From a bacterium 1XD8-76 (GTDB taxonomy: Bacteria > Bacillota > Clostridia > Lachnospirales > Lachnospiraceae), in NCBI GenBank assembly GCA_003611955.1, contig RAZE01000001.1, forward strand, positions 1-64,000: 64,000 nucleotides of DNA, written 5' to 3'. Of this stretch, positions 8,942-17,738 are shown one piece after another. Within the stretch, counting starts at the first letter, position 1. Each line of letters opens with the position of its first letter. The translations under genes were made by a program, and so were the position numbers. Below the pieces are notes generated by a model. The model made no database searches and was not told the origin of the DNA. It saw nothing but the letters and a program-made list of their open reading frames with translations.

Positions 8942-10712
8942 GTTCCTGTTCCTCCATCTCTCTCATCTCCTCCCGGGCAATGCGGTAATACTCTTTTGCA
9001 TAGCGATACTGCCGCAGGGAATATTCTCCGAATTCCACCCCGAGTTTCCTCTTATATTCACACCAGTTGCTCCACAGCAGGCCGCAGGCCGCAATGTAAC
9101 AGTAAATCTTGATCCGCAAAGTCTTCTCACACCCCTCCGCAAAGTACAGATCAATCAAATGATCCACCTGCGCCCGTTCATAAAAAGAATAAATGCAAAA
9201 CATGGCGATATCGATATGGGGATCCTGCATGCCCGCATATTCCCAGTCTATCATCCGAATGCTTTCCTTTCCGTTCTCATCTACCACAAACAGAAAATTG
9301 TCGGGAACCGCATCAATGTGCGTCAACACCTTTTGCGCCGCATATTTCTCTGTAAAAGGTCTTAACGACAACACACTCTCTTTCGTCTGAAAATAATCTC
9401 TATAGGAAGAGCTCTCACCTTCCCATAGGCTTTCGTAAAATTCAATCTGTTTCCAAATATCAAACTCATGCGCCGTGACAAGTTTTAGCGCATGGAAATT
9501 CCTCAGTTTCTCCATACATTTCCTGATGTCGCTCTCCGCACAGGGATCACAGACTCTCGCCCCCTGTATATACTCTGTAATCTTATATCCGTTTTCCGCG
9601 TCGATATAAATGACCTCGTCGCAGATATTCTGTTCCCGTATTTCCCTGTAGACCTCCGCTTCCTCCCTGCGGTTAATAAGCTGCTCCGTTCCCTCCCCCG
9701 GAATTCTCATGATATATTTTTTTCCCCCGCAGCAAAAAGAAAACGAGCGATTGGTCATCCCCTTTTTCAACACGGAGATTCCTGTTATGTCTTCCTCTTT
9801 CACACACAGAGCTTCTGCCGCAATGGTAATGGCATCCGATCTCAGCTGTTCCGAAGAACTGTCCAATTCCCGGAGCTGTTCATAGGTATTGATCTCCACA
9901 ATGCCGGAAGAAGTGATTACTCTTGGGTATACCGTCATGCGGCCGTTCTGATACAGCACTTCTTCCCAATAAGCATCCTCATATCTCCTGCCGGAGCAGT
10001 ATTCGTTTATGCGATCGCGGATCTCCTCCGCATCTTTCTCCAATATATAACTTATTCCTATCATGGCGTTTCCCGGCAATTCCGCCTGTGTTCTTACCAG
10101 CTCCATCTTTCGATTGACCCGAACGCCGCTTCCCTCCTCCGCTCTGTCGCTGACCATATACCAGGAATAAAGCTCCTGCCGCCTGAAAAGATTCTCTTCA
10201 CACCACAGATCACAGGGGAGAATATACGTGTTGGAAATATGCCTGGACGCCAGATAAAGAGAATACAGATTATTCTTTGCCGCATAATCCGGATTTACGA
10301 TCAGCTTAACTCCAAAATCATCGATCAAATACTCAAAACTCTCCTTTTTAAACCCGACGACAACATATATCTCCTTTATTCCCGCTTCCCGAAGCTGCTT
10401 TATAAGCCTCTCTATCAGCTTTTCGCCCCTCACTTCCAACAGCGCCTTGGGCGTTTCCATATTGATCGGCACCATTCTCACCCCGAATCCAGCCGCCAGG
10501 ATAATTGCATTCCGGGGACGCCCTGCAGACAATTTTTCCCGACTCAATCCCGTAAGACACATTTTTTCATCCAGATAACCGCATTTCACCAAATTTTTTA
10601 CTGATCGATTGATCAATCCCAGAGAATATCCCGTTCTCTCCGCCAGAGCACGCTGACTATCATACACTCCGGACGACAAAGACAATAGAATATCCAGCTC
10701 TTGCTTGTTCAT
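8934..10712 (-). CDS. Winged-helix/nucleotidyltransferase/choline kinase (LicA-like) fusion
   Basis: The ATG at 10712 (GAGG 9 nt upstream) gives 592 residues. Residues 1-60 form a winged-helix DNA-binding domain with a RALAERTGYSLGLINRSVK helix-turn-helix. Residues 66-285 are a second LicC-like nucleotidyltransferase (ILAAGFGVRM at 71-80, TPKALLEV, KNNLYSLYLA at 147-156). Residues 292-590 are a LicA/choline-kinase-type phosphotransferase with HIDAVPDN at 465-472 (Brenner motif) and MIDWEYAG at 487-494 (metal-binding aspartate). One polypeptide could therefore phosphorylate choline, make CDP-choline and bind DNA. It is the first gene of the operon and starts about 45 nt downstream of a promoter with a palindrome in its spacer. 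Autoregulation is inference. Confidence 0.85.
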   Translation of the reverse strand: MNKQELDILLSLSSGVYDSQRALAERTGYSLGLINRSVKNLVKCGYLDEKMCLTGLSREKLSAGRPRNAIILAAGFGVRMVPINMETPKALLEVRGEKLIERLIKQLREAGIKEIYVVVGFKKESFEYLIDDFGVKLIVNPDYAAKNNLYSLYLASRHISNTYILPCDLWCEENLFRRQELYSWYMVSDRAEEGSGVRVNRKMELVRTQAELPGNAMIGISYILEKDAEEIRDRINEYCSGRRYEDAYWEEVLYQNGRMTVYPRVITSSGIVEINTYEQLRELDSSSEQLRSDAITIAAEALCVKEEDITGISVLKKGMTNRSFSFCCGGKKYIMRIPGEGTEQLINRREEAEVYREIREQNICDEVIYIDAENGYKITEYIQGARVCDPCAESDIRKCMEKLRNFHALKLVTAHEFDIWKQIEFYESLWEGESSSYRDYFQTKESVLSLRPFTEKYAAQKVLTHIDAVPDNFLFVVDENGKESIRMIDWEYAGMQDPHIDIAMFCIYSFYERAQVDHLIDLYFAEGCEKTLRIKIYCYIAACGLLWSNWCEYKRKLGVEFGEYSLRQYRYAKEYYRIAREEMREMEEQELA

Positions 10713-10752
10713 GTAATTACACCTCATTATTTTCGTGAACTTTAATAATACT

Positions 10753-10781
10753 AAAATACAGCTTTAAATGCTGTTTGTCAA
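10753..10781 (-). promoter_or_regulatory. SigA-type promoter of the phosphocholine/teichoic operon
   Basis: On the minus strand TTGACA (10781-10776) and TATTTT (10758-10753) are separated by exactly 17 nt. The first ATG of the operon follows about 40 nt later. The -35 is a perfect consensus. Confidence 0.75.
10758..10774. promoter_or_regulatory. Candidate operator palindrome inside the promoter spacer
   Basis: ACAGC and GCTGT arms flank an AT-rich centre (TTTAAAT), a 17-bp inverted repeat filling the gap between the -35 and -10 boxes. A protein bound here would block RNA polymerase. The winged-helix domain of the first operon gene is the obvious candidate ligand, by inference. Confidence 0.5.
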
Positions 10782-10820
10782 GTAAGTACGCCATTATTTC
10801 TATACAATACGCCTGCACTA

Positions 10821-10829
10821 TGCTATTAT
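10821..10829 (+). promoter_or_regulatory. Extended -10 promoter for the divergent membrane protein
   Basis: TGCTATTAT is an extended -10 element about 60 nt upstream of the ATG at 10890, with no clear -35. A GTCTGC/GCAGAC hairpin follows in the leader. Confidence 0.4.
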
Positions 10830-10889
10830 ACTTACGTGGTCTGCTGCCACAGGCAGACTTTTCACAAACTATTTTACAAGGAGTTCCCG

Positions 10890-12614
10890 ATGAATAAAAA
10901 ATACCGCATCCCCGCCGCTCTCCTCATGGCAGCCCTCTGGATCTTCCTCATATACCGCTTCGCCGGCATCTTTTTCGAGACCAACGACGACCGCCTTCTG
11001 TCGGAAATCTTCTCCGGCTCCATGACGGGTGTCCCGGAGCCCCATTCCTACTATGTGGATTATATTCTGGGCTTTGTGCTCTCGCTTCTCTACCGCGCAA
11101 CGACCGACATCCCCTGGTACGGCGGCATGCTTGTGCTGTTTCAGTTTCTGTGCAGTTTTTTTACCGCGGACGCGCTGCTCTCCCGCTACCGAAGCAGAAG
11201 AGATGTGTTCTTTGCCCTGATTCTCTGCGCCTTTTTATATATGGACAGCTTTTACATTATCGCAAACATACAGTATACCTCCACTGCGGCCATGCTCGCC
11301 ATAACGGGCTACCTTTGCCTCTTACTCTATTCCGAAGGCAGGGCGCGTTACCTTGTGTTTTTTCTGCTGGAATTTCTCGCCTACCTGCTGCGCAGCAATG
11401 CCATGCTTATGATCCAGCCTCTTGGGGTTCTGGCTTTCGCCGGGTTTTACTTTGCGGAGCATAAAATGTATCGTTTCCGCGCTTTCTCCGTAAAAGAATG
11501 GCTGAAAAAATGCCGCCCTCTGTACCACATTGCTCTCCTGCTGCTCTTGATTCTGATCATCGGAAAAACCAACTACTATATCTTTTACAGTTCTTCCGGA
11601 TGGAGGGAGTATAAAAAGATCAACGACGGCGTGACGGAGATCACCGATTATGCCTCCATTCCGGATTACAGCAAAGTCCAGGATATACTCCCGAGATACG
11701 GTGTGACAGAAAAACAGTATAACGCTTTTCTCCAGTATGCCATGATCGAAGAAAACCTTTCCGGGGACTGCCTGCTGGAAGTTGCTAAAGTCGCCCGGGC
11801 GGAAAATCCTGCTCTCGATACATCCGAAGTTTTGAAACAATTTGGAAAAAGCTATACGACCCGTGAATACTGGGATCTGAACTTTTTTCTGCTGACAGTC
11901 TGGGCGGTTTTTCTTCTCTATGTTATTTTTTACCAAGCGTTCTTCCTATTACTTCCGGCGGGAGGAATTTTTCTCGCCCGAAGCCTGCTGTGGCTCTTTC
12001 TGCTATGCGAGGGCCGGACGCCGCCCAGAGTAATGATTCCTCTTTATCTGGGTGAGATCGCCCTGCTGCTCTGCACGTTTTTCCTGGCTGTCCTAAATGG
12101 AAACGCGCACACTGTCAATAAGAGACAGACTCTCCGCTTTTTCCGGAAGCATCTGTCTGTTTTGCTCCTTATTCTATTGCTGCCTTTTGCTGCAAAAACT
12201 TTTAAAAGCCAATATTTACATCTTTCTGCAAAAAATGCCAACGAAGCCATTTACTTTCAGGGCATGCAGGATATAATTTCCTACTGCAACAATCAAACTG
12301 AAAAACGCTACTTTATTGATGCCAGCGCTCTGATCTATTATCGCGGCAGCGCTTTTGAAACGAAAATTTACGGAAAACGAAATAATGTGATCACCGGCTG
12401 CTGGTATTCCGGCGCACCTGTTTTATACCAATATGAAAAAGACTATTTTGCCGATTGCGATGCCATATATCTTATCACATCTTCCGACATGGAAATGCAG
12501 GCCGGTATGGTGATCGACTACCTAGAAGAACGGCTGAATTCCACCGCTCGGCAGGACGATACTTTTACAGTTTCCAACGGAGGAAAATATCTGGTTTATG
12601 CATTTCCTTTATAA
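10890..12614 (+). CDS. Polytopic membrane protein with GT-C-like layout, unknown function
   Basis: The ATG at 10890 has AAGGAG 6 nt upstream and gives 574 residues. About ten membrane segments are visible, with a short acidic stretch (FETNDDR) in the first outer loop, a polar loop of about 120 residues in the middle (roughly residues 225-340) and a soluble C-terminal domain of about 130 residues. This resembles GT-C or DUF6056-type envelope glycosyltransferases and the membrane protein at 1053-2522. The gene diverges from the phosphocholine operon and shares its intergenic region, so a cell-envelope role is plausible. I do not recognise a specific family. Confidence 0.6.
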   Translation: MNKKYRIPAALLMAALWIFLIYRFAGIFFETNDDRLLSEIFSGSMTGVPEPHSYYVDYILGFVLSLLYRATTDIPWYGGMLVLFQFLCSFFTADALLSRYRSRRDVFFALILCAFLYMDSFYIIANIQYTSTAAMLAITGYLCLLLYSEGRARYLVFFLLEFLAYLLRSNAMLMIQPLGVLAFAGFYFAEHKMYRFRAFSVKEWLKKCRPLYHIALLLLLILIIGKTNYYIFYSSSGWREYKKINDGVTEITDYASIPDYSKVQDILPRYGVTEKQYNAFLQYAMIEENLSGDCLLEVAKVARAENPALDTSEVLKQFGKSYTTREYWDLNFFLLTVWAVFLLYVIFYQAFFLLLPAGGIFLARSLLWLFLLCEGRTPPRVMIPLYLGEIALLLCTFFLAVLNGNAHTVNKRQTLRFFRKHLSVLLLILLLPFAAKTFKSQYLHLSAKNANEAIYFQGMQDIISYCNNQTEKRYFIDASALIYYRGSAFETKIYGKRNNVITGCWYSGAPVLYQYEKDYFADCDAIYLITSSDMEMQAGMVIDYLEERLNSTARQDDTFTVSNGGKYLVYAFPL

Positions 12615-12781
12615 ACTTTTTACTTTTTCGCGCATCTGTTAAATAGTTGCAGAAATTGTTTTCGGTCATAGAATATGTAATAAAATGTAGAATTTCTAAC
12701 ACTTTCTAATGACTGAAAAATGAAAATGTGCTATACTGACAATGACATTATTATTGAAAAAGGAAGAGAGGTACTATAGTA

Positions 12782-13942
12782 ATGAAGAAACGTAATGTTC
12801 TCCTGATTGCGGCATTGACTTCAGCGCTCTGTTTATCCGCCTGCGGAAAAGGTGAGAGCGAAGAAACTTCCGCCATACAGGATATCACCGTGGAAGCGGA
12901 AGATCTTCCGGGTGCCGCAGAAGAGGAAACTTCCGAGCCGGTGGAAGAAGAAACTTTTGTCGATGATGAGGAAGCTCCCGGCGAAGGCTATGTGAGAAGT
13001 TCCCTGACCAATTTATGGGTAAAAGAGGAAGTTGCCAACTCCAGGCCGATTTCCGTTATGATGCCTACTGACGCCGTGGCTCAGCCCCAGTATGGGATCG
13101 GCAGCGCCGGCGTTTTATATGAGATCATGGAAGAGGGCAGTATTTCTCGTCAGATGGCGATTATCGAGGGATGGCAGGATATGGAGAAAATCGGCAACAT
13201 CCGCAGTGTCCGCCACTATTATGTTCCGGTTGGACTGGAGTGGGATTCCATCATCGTACATTTCGGAGGTCCTTACTATGCGGACGCCTGGGTTATGCGG
13301 GAAGACGTAAACAATATCACAGGCACTCACACAGGCAATACCAATGTCGCTCCCGGTTCCGAGGCATTTTTCCGTTCCAACGATAAAAAGGCCCCGCACA
13401 ACGCCTATACATCCGGCGAAAAGCTGACCAGCGCTATTGAAAAACAGAAATATGAGAAAGATCACAGGAGTGAATATTGGAAGGCAGATCACTTTACCTT
13501 CACGAATTCTTCTCATCCCAATACGCTGGAAGATTACAGCGATGCGAAATCAGCTACGAAAATTGATCTGAGCGATGTATTTCCTGTCACATTGTCTTCT
13601 CTGGAATACAACGAGTCCGAGGGAGTCTACTACAAGACGCTCCACGGCAAAGATCAGATCGATCAGTCCACCGGTGAACAGCTCACCTTTGCCAATGTTA
13701 TCGTACAGATGACAGAGTGCAAGAGACTGGATGACAAAGACTACCAGGATTTCACAATGATCGACAGCGGAAAGTCCGGTTACTTCTGCACGAAAGGCAA
13801 AGTGATTCCGATCACATGGACAAAGACTTCCGATTATGCGCCGACCAAGTACTACGATATGAATGGCGATGAGATCGTTCTGAACACAGGTAAAACCTAT
13901 ATCGCAGTGGCACAGGCAGGTACCAAGCCAAGTTTTGAGTGA
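12782..13942 (+). CDS. DUF3048 (YerB-like) lipoprotein
   Basis: The 386-residue precursor starts with a lysine/arginine-rich signal peptide ending in the lipobox LSAC (cysteine at about residue 21), so it should be a lipoprotein on the outer face of the membrane. An acidic linker of about 45 residues follows. Then comes a DUF3048 domain: RPISVMMPTDAVAQPQYGI near residue 84, SRQMAIIEGW, GNIRSVRHYY and a long C-terminal half ending in AVAQAGTKPSFE. B. subtilis YerB is the named relative, and its function is unknown. A possible -10 (TATACT, 12732-12737) lies about 45 nt upstream. Transcription probably ends at the hairpin at 13964-13995. Confidence 0.85.
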   Translation: MKKRNVLLIAALTSALCLSACGKGESEETSAIQDITVEAEDLPGAAEEETSEPVEEETFVDDEEAPGEGYVRSSLTNLWVKEEVANSRPISVMMPTDAVAQPQYGIGSAGVLYEIMEEGSISRQMAIIEGWQDMEKIGNIRSVRHYYVPVGLEWDSIIVHFGGPYYADAWVMREDVNNITGTHTGNTNVAPGSEAFFRSNDKKAPHNAYTSGEKLTSAIEKQKYEKDHRSEYWKADHFTFTNSSHPNTLEDYSDAKSATKIDLSDVFPVTLSSLEYNESEGVYYKTLHGKDQIDQSTGEQLTFANVIVQMTECKRLDDKDYQDFTMIDSGKSGYFCTKGKVIPITWTKTSDYAPTKYYDMNGDEIVLNTGKTYIAVAQAGTKPSFE

Positions 13943-13963
13943 TAAATCAATAGACGAAGAATT

Positions 13964-13995
13964 AAAAAGCCGGGCATACAACAGCCCGGCTTTTT
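13964..13995. terminator. Bidirectional rho-independent terminator
   Basis: Twelve-base complementary arms (AAAAAGCCGGGC and GCCCGGCTTTTT) surround an 8-nt loop. T-runs lie at the 3' side on both strands. It serves the lipoprotein gene on the plus strand and leuA on the minus strand, whose stops converge here. Confidence 0.92.
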
Positions 13996-14003
13996 AATTC
14001 GTT

Positions 14004-15683
14004 TTACTTTTCTCCCAGCCCCAATCTGTTCATCGCCGAGAAGATAGCCCGGATGGAAGCCCTCGTAATATTGGAGCTCACCCCCACACCGTAAGTCACA
14101 TGGCCGGTCTCACCGTCCAGCAGATGAATATAAGCAGCCGCCTGGGAATTGGAGCCGCTCTGCAGTGCGTGCTCTTCGTAATCCAGCACTTTTATGTTGA
14201 CGCCAAGCTGTTCCGCCAGACCCCGCCGCACCGCATCGATAGGCCCGTTTCCCACGGCCTCAAAACTGTGTTCCTCGCCGTGGTCGGTGTACACGACTTT
14301 CACATGGGTGTCAAACTCACTGTCGATCGTATCGCTTAAGTCATCCACACGCAGTTTCCGGAAATGGAGCGGTTCTTTCTTGTTCAAATATTCCTCTCTG
14401 AAATTCTCCATCACCTGATCCGGGGAAACCTCTCCCTGATGCTCGGAGATTCTCTGGATCACATCCGCAAACTCCCTCTGCATGCCCTTCGGCAGCTTGA
14501 ATCCAAAATAGGTATCCATCACAAAGGCGACGCCGCCCTTGCCGGACTGAGAATTGATGCGCACGATCGGCTCATATTCGCGGCCGATATCCGCGGGATC
14601 AATGGGCAGATAGGGCACCTGCCAGATCTCGCTTCCCCTGTCCTTCATCGCCTTGACACCCTTGTTGATGGCATCCTGATGGGAGCCGGAAAACGCGGTA
14701 AACACGAGTTTTCCCGCGTAGGGATGGCGGGGGTGGATCGGAATTTTACAGCAGCGCTCGTAGAGCTCTATGATCTCATTGATATGTTCGATCTCCAGTT
14801 TCGGATCGATTCCCTGGGAGAACATGTTGTAGGCAATATTCATGATATCCACATTGCCGGTGCGCTCGCCGTTGCCGAACAATGTTCCCTCCACGCGCTC
14901 CGCGCCAGCCAGCATCGCCAGCTCCGCGCTCGCCACGCCGGTGCCCCGGTCATTGTGCGGGTGTACGCTGAGTATGATGCTCTCGCGATCTTTAAAGTGC
15001 GTGTTCATCCACTCGATCCTGTCGGCAAAAACATTCGGAGTCGTCATCTCCACGGTGGAGGGAAGGTTGATGATCATCGGATTTTCCTTTGTCGGCCCCC
15101 ACGCCTCCTGCACTGCCGTACAGATCTCCAGCGCGAAGTCCAATTCCGTCCCGGTAAAGCTCTCCGGCGAGTACTCCAGCACGATCTTTCCAGGGAACTT
15201 CTCCGCCCTCTCCTTCACCATCTTCGTGCCTTTTACGGCTATATCTATGATCTGCCCCCTGCCCATGCCGAACACCACATCCCGCTGCAGTGTGGACGTG
15301 GAATTATAGATATGGACGACCGCCTGCTTACAGCCCTGGATCGACTCGAAAGTGCGGTCGATCAGCTCTTCACGGCACTGTGTCAGAACCTGCACCAGCA
15401 CATCGTCCGGTATCAGTTTCCTGTCCACAAGCTGCCGCAGAAAATCATATTCGATCTGGCTTGCCGCGGGAAAACCGATCTCGATCTCCTTGAAGCCCAT
15501 CTTCACCAGATACTGAAACATCTCGATCTTTTCCGACACGATCATCGGATCGATCAGAGCCTGATTACCGTCCCTCAGATCTACCGAACACCAGATCGGA
15601 GCTTTCTCGACCTCAAGATTCGGCCATTTCCTCTCCGGATAGTCCACCACCGGATTCTTTTGATAACGCTTGTAATTTAACAT
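14004..15683 (-). CDS. leuA: 2-isopropylmalate synthase, long (type 2) form
   Basis: The 559-residue enzyme condenses acetyl-CoA with 2-oxoisovalerate in the first committed step of leucine synthesis. The HMGL-type TIM barrel shows SVDLRDGNQAL near residue 33 (metal/substrate arginine-aspartate), GFKEIEIGFPA near 63, and HPHNDRGTG near 240 with metal-binding histidines. The C-terminal 150 residues form the leucine-responsive LeuA dimer domain (AAAYIHLLDGETGHVTYGVG). The length fits the type 2 LeuA family. AGGAGG lies 5 nt before the ATG. No leucine attenuator or T-box is evident in the 100 nt upstream, which contain the HPr terminator. Confidence 0.95.
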   Translation of the reverse strand: MLNYKRYQKNPVVDYPERKWPNLEVEKAPIWCSVDLRDGNQALIDPMIVSEKIEMFQYLVKMGFKEIEIGFPAASQIEYDFLRQLVDRKLIPDDVLVQVLTQCREELIDRTFESIQGCKQAVVHIYNSTSTLQRDVVFGMGRGQIIDIAVKGTKMVKERAEKFPGKIVLEYSPESFTGTELDFALEICTAVQEAWGPTKENPMIINLPSTVEMTTPNVFADRIEWMNTHFKDRESIILSVHPHNDRGTGVASAELAMLAGAERVEGTLFGNGERTGNVDIMNIAYNMFSQGIDPKLEIEHINEIIELYERCCKIPIHPRHPYAGKLVFTAFSGSHQDAINKGVKAMKDRGSEIWQVPYLPIDPADIGREYEPIVRINSQSGKGGVAFVMDTYFGFKLPKGMQREFADVIQRISEHQGEVSPDQVMENFREEYLNKKEPLHFRKLRVDDLSDTIDSEFDTHVKVVYTDHGEEHSFEAVGNGPIDAVRRGLAEQLGVNIKVLDYEEHALQSGSNSQAAAYIHLLDGETGHVTYGVGVSSNITRASIRAIFSAMNRLGLGEK

Positions 15684-15730
15684 CTTGCCCTCCTGTTCCC
15701 GTTTTGCCGCTGTCTGTTATCTGTTCCCGC

Positions 15731-15760
15731 AAAAAAGCCCATGTGAGACACACGGGCTTA
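15731..15760 (-). terminator. Rho-independent terminator of ptsH
   Basis: On the minus strand AGCCCGTGTG, a short loop and CACATGGGCT (one G-T pair) run into TTTTTT. It lies about 25 nt after the HPr stop and separates ptsH from leuA. Confidence 0.88.
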
Positions 15761-15784
15761 ACACTACTTTTGCATATGGCTCTG

Positions 15785-16048
15785 TCATTCTCCAAGACCA
15801 CTTTCAATGGCTCCGATCAAAGCTTCCAGCGCTTCTTTCTCATCCTCGCCCTCGCAGGTCATAACAATTTCATCACCACATTTTACACATGCGCCGAGTA
15901 CACTCAGTACACTCTTCGCATTTGCCGTATTCTCACGAAATGTAAAAGTTATAAGAGATTTGAATTGCATCGCTTCCTTGCATAGGATGCCTGCCGGTCT
16001 TAGATGTAGCCCTGTCGGGTTTTTGATAACTACCTTCTGGCTTACCAT
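15785..16048 (-). CDS. ptsH: Phosphocarrier protein HPr
   Basis: The start at 16048 has GGAGG 8 nt upstream and yields 87 residues, the normal HPr length. The open frame upstream of this ATG is not coding. His15 in NPTGLHLRPAG is the EI-dependent phosphorylation site. Ser46 (AKSVLSVLGA) is the HPr-kinase site used for carbon catabolite repression in Firmicutes, so this is HPr rather than Crh. It carries phosphate to PTS EIIA domains such as the one encoded at 61402-63321. It has its own promoter (16138-16166) and terminator (15731-15760) and is therefore monocistronic. Confidence 0.95.
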   Translation of the reverse strand: MVSQKVVIKNPTGLHLRPAGILCKEAMQFKSLITFTFRENTANAKSVLSVLGACVKCGDEIVMTCEGEDEKEALEALIGAIESGLGE

Positions 16049-16137
16049 GTGACTTACCTCCCAAATATATTTATTCTGCCAGGCCATCCTTCTCCATGAC
16101 CCTGCAGTATATGTCCCCTTCCACAAATCTTTTCTTC

Positions 16138-16166
16138 ATTATACCATCTAAACTGTGTTCTAACAA
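16138..16166 (-). promoter_or_regulatory. SigA-type promoter of ptsH
   Basis: TTGTTA (16166-16161) and a perfect TATAAT (16143-16138) are spaced by 17 nt on the minus strand, about 90 nt upstream of the HPr start. Confidence 0.8.
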
Positions 16167-16195
16167 GCCACAAAATATATTTGTTACACTAGACT

Positions 16196-16360
16196 GTAAC
16201 AGTTCTGCCCGCGCCATTCACAAAGGCACCTGCGGTGCTTTCCCGCTGCTCACGCAGCTAACTTTGCTCATAAACGGGCGCTCCCGCTCATCCTCGGCAA
16301 GATGTGCTCATTCATGCAAGCATGATTCGCCCATCATGCTGAGGATGGCAGAACTGTTAC
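16196..16360. repeat. 165-bp structured element bounded by perfect 14-bp inverted repeats
   Basis: The ends are GTAACAGTTCTGCC and its exact reverse complement. Inside are nested stems, read on the minus strand: CATCCTC pairing with GAGGATG, GCTGC/GCAGC, and an AAAGCACC/GGTGCCTTT arm. The element starts 1 nt after the glmM stop codon and no gene is seen in it. It could be a miniature repeat element that also acts as the glmM transcript end. With the ptsH promoter it accounts for the 313-bp gap between ptsH and glmM. Confidence 0.75.
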
Positions 16361-16361
16361 C

Positions 16362-17711
16362 TTAAAACATAATATCCTGTATCAGGTTCGCCAGCTTCTG
16401 TGCTTCCCTGCTGATCTGCTCCTGATCTTTTCCCTCGATCATGACCCGCACAAGCGGCTCCGTTCCGCTGGGACGGATCAGCACTCTGCCCTCGCCGGCA
16501 AACTTTTCTTCCAGCTTTGCGATCGCCGAAGATATCTCTGGGTACTCCATATAGTGCTCTTTCTTATGGTTTGCCACTTTCGCGTTCACCAGAGCCTGCG
16601 GGAGTACCTGCATGATCGACGCCAGTTCCGACAACGGTTTCCCGGTCTCCACGATCACCTGCAGGAGATGCAGCGCGCTGAGCAGGCCGTCCCCCGTCGT
16701 ATTCTCATCCAGGAAAATGATATGTCCCGACTGTTCTCCGCCGAGGCTTGCGTGAATCTCCCGCATCCGCTCCAGCACATATCTGTCCCCTACTTTCGTG
16801 GCCTCCATATGAATCCCGTTTTCCTTCGCCATCAGCGTAAAGCCCAGATTGGACATGACCGTCACCACAATCGTATCCTGCTTCAGTTTCCCCTGGCTCT
16901 TCATATGGTTTCCGATGATCGCCATGATCTCGTCGCCTTCCACGATCTTTCCGTTTTCATCTACGGCCAACATCCTGTCGGCGTCGCCGTCAAATGCCAG
17001 CCCCAGATCCGCTTTCTCGTACACCACGCGGGCTTTCAACTCTCCCATGTGCGTGGAGCCGCAGTTGGCGTTGATATTTGTGCCGTCCGGCATATTGTGA
17101 ATGGGCACCACGTTGGCGCCGAGTTCCCGCAGCGCTTCCACCGATGTATAGAAAGAGGCTCCCTCCGCACAGTCCACAACAATCTTCAATCCTGTCAGAT
17201 CCACTTTCACAGACTGTATCGCATGGTTGATATACTCCTCTCTGGCATCCGTGCGGTACTTGATCTTTCCCACGCCCGGACCGATTGGAAATTTAATACC
17301 CGCCATACCGCCGCGGATCACCGCCTCGATCTCATCTTCCATCTCGTCCGGCAGTTTATAGCCGTTACCGTTAAAGAATTTAATGCCGTTGAATTCCACC
17401 GGATTGTGCGACGCCGAGATCACCACGCCCGCATCCACCTTGTACTTTCTTGTCAGGTACGCCACTGCCGGCGTGGGGATCACTCCCACATAAATACAGT
17501 TCGCCCCCACGGAACACGCTCCTGCCATCAGAGCATTTGCCAGCATGTCGCCGGAAATTCTCGTATCACAGCCCACCATGATCGTCGGCTTATGCTCTGT
17601 TTCCTTGGTCAGAACATACGCGCCTGCCTGGCCTAGCTGCATTGCCAAAAGCGGAGTGAGTTCCTCGTTTGCCACACCCCTCACACCGTCTGTTCCAAAT
17701 AATCTTCCCAT
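16362..17711 (-). CDS. glmM: Phosphoglucosamine mutase
   Basis: The 449-residue enzyme converts glucosamine-6-phosphate to glucosamine-1-phosphate for UDP-GlcNAc and peptidoglycan synthesis. The phospho-serine loop [14 protein letters not shown] (near residues 97-110), the metal-binding loop [10 protein letters not shown] (near 240) and the C-terminal phosphate loop [12 protein letters not shown] are all intact. It lies directly downstream of cdaR and cdaA. In this conserved operon CdaA, CdaR and GlmM form a complex in other Firmicutes, where GlmM inhibits c-di-AMP synthesis. Confidence 0.96.
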   Translation of the reverse strand: MGRLFGTDGVRGVANEELTPLLAMQLGQAGAYVLTKETEHKPTIMVGCDTRISGDMLANALMAGACSVGANCIYVGVIPTPAVAYLTRKYKVDAGVVISASHNPVEFNGIKFFNGNGYKLPDEMEDEIEAVIRGGMAGIKFPIGPGVGKIKYRTDAREEYINHAIQSVKVDLTGLKIVVDCAEGASFYTSVEALRELGANVVPIHNMPDGTNINANCGSTHMGELKARVVYEKADLGLAFDGDADRMLAVDENGKIVEGDEIMAIIGNHMKSQGKLKQDTIVVTVMSNLGFTLMAKENGIHMEATKVGDRYVLERMREIHASLGGEQSGHIIFLDENTTGDGLLSALHLLQVIVETGKPLSELASIMQVLPQALVNAKVANHKKEHYMEYPEISSAIAKLEEKFAGEGRVLIRPSGTEPLVRVMIEGKDQEQISREAQKLANLIQDIMF

Positions 17712-17738
17712 CCTTTTTGTCCCTTTCCATATATTCTA

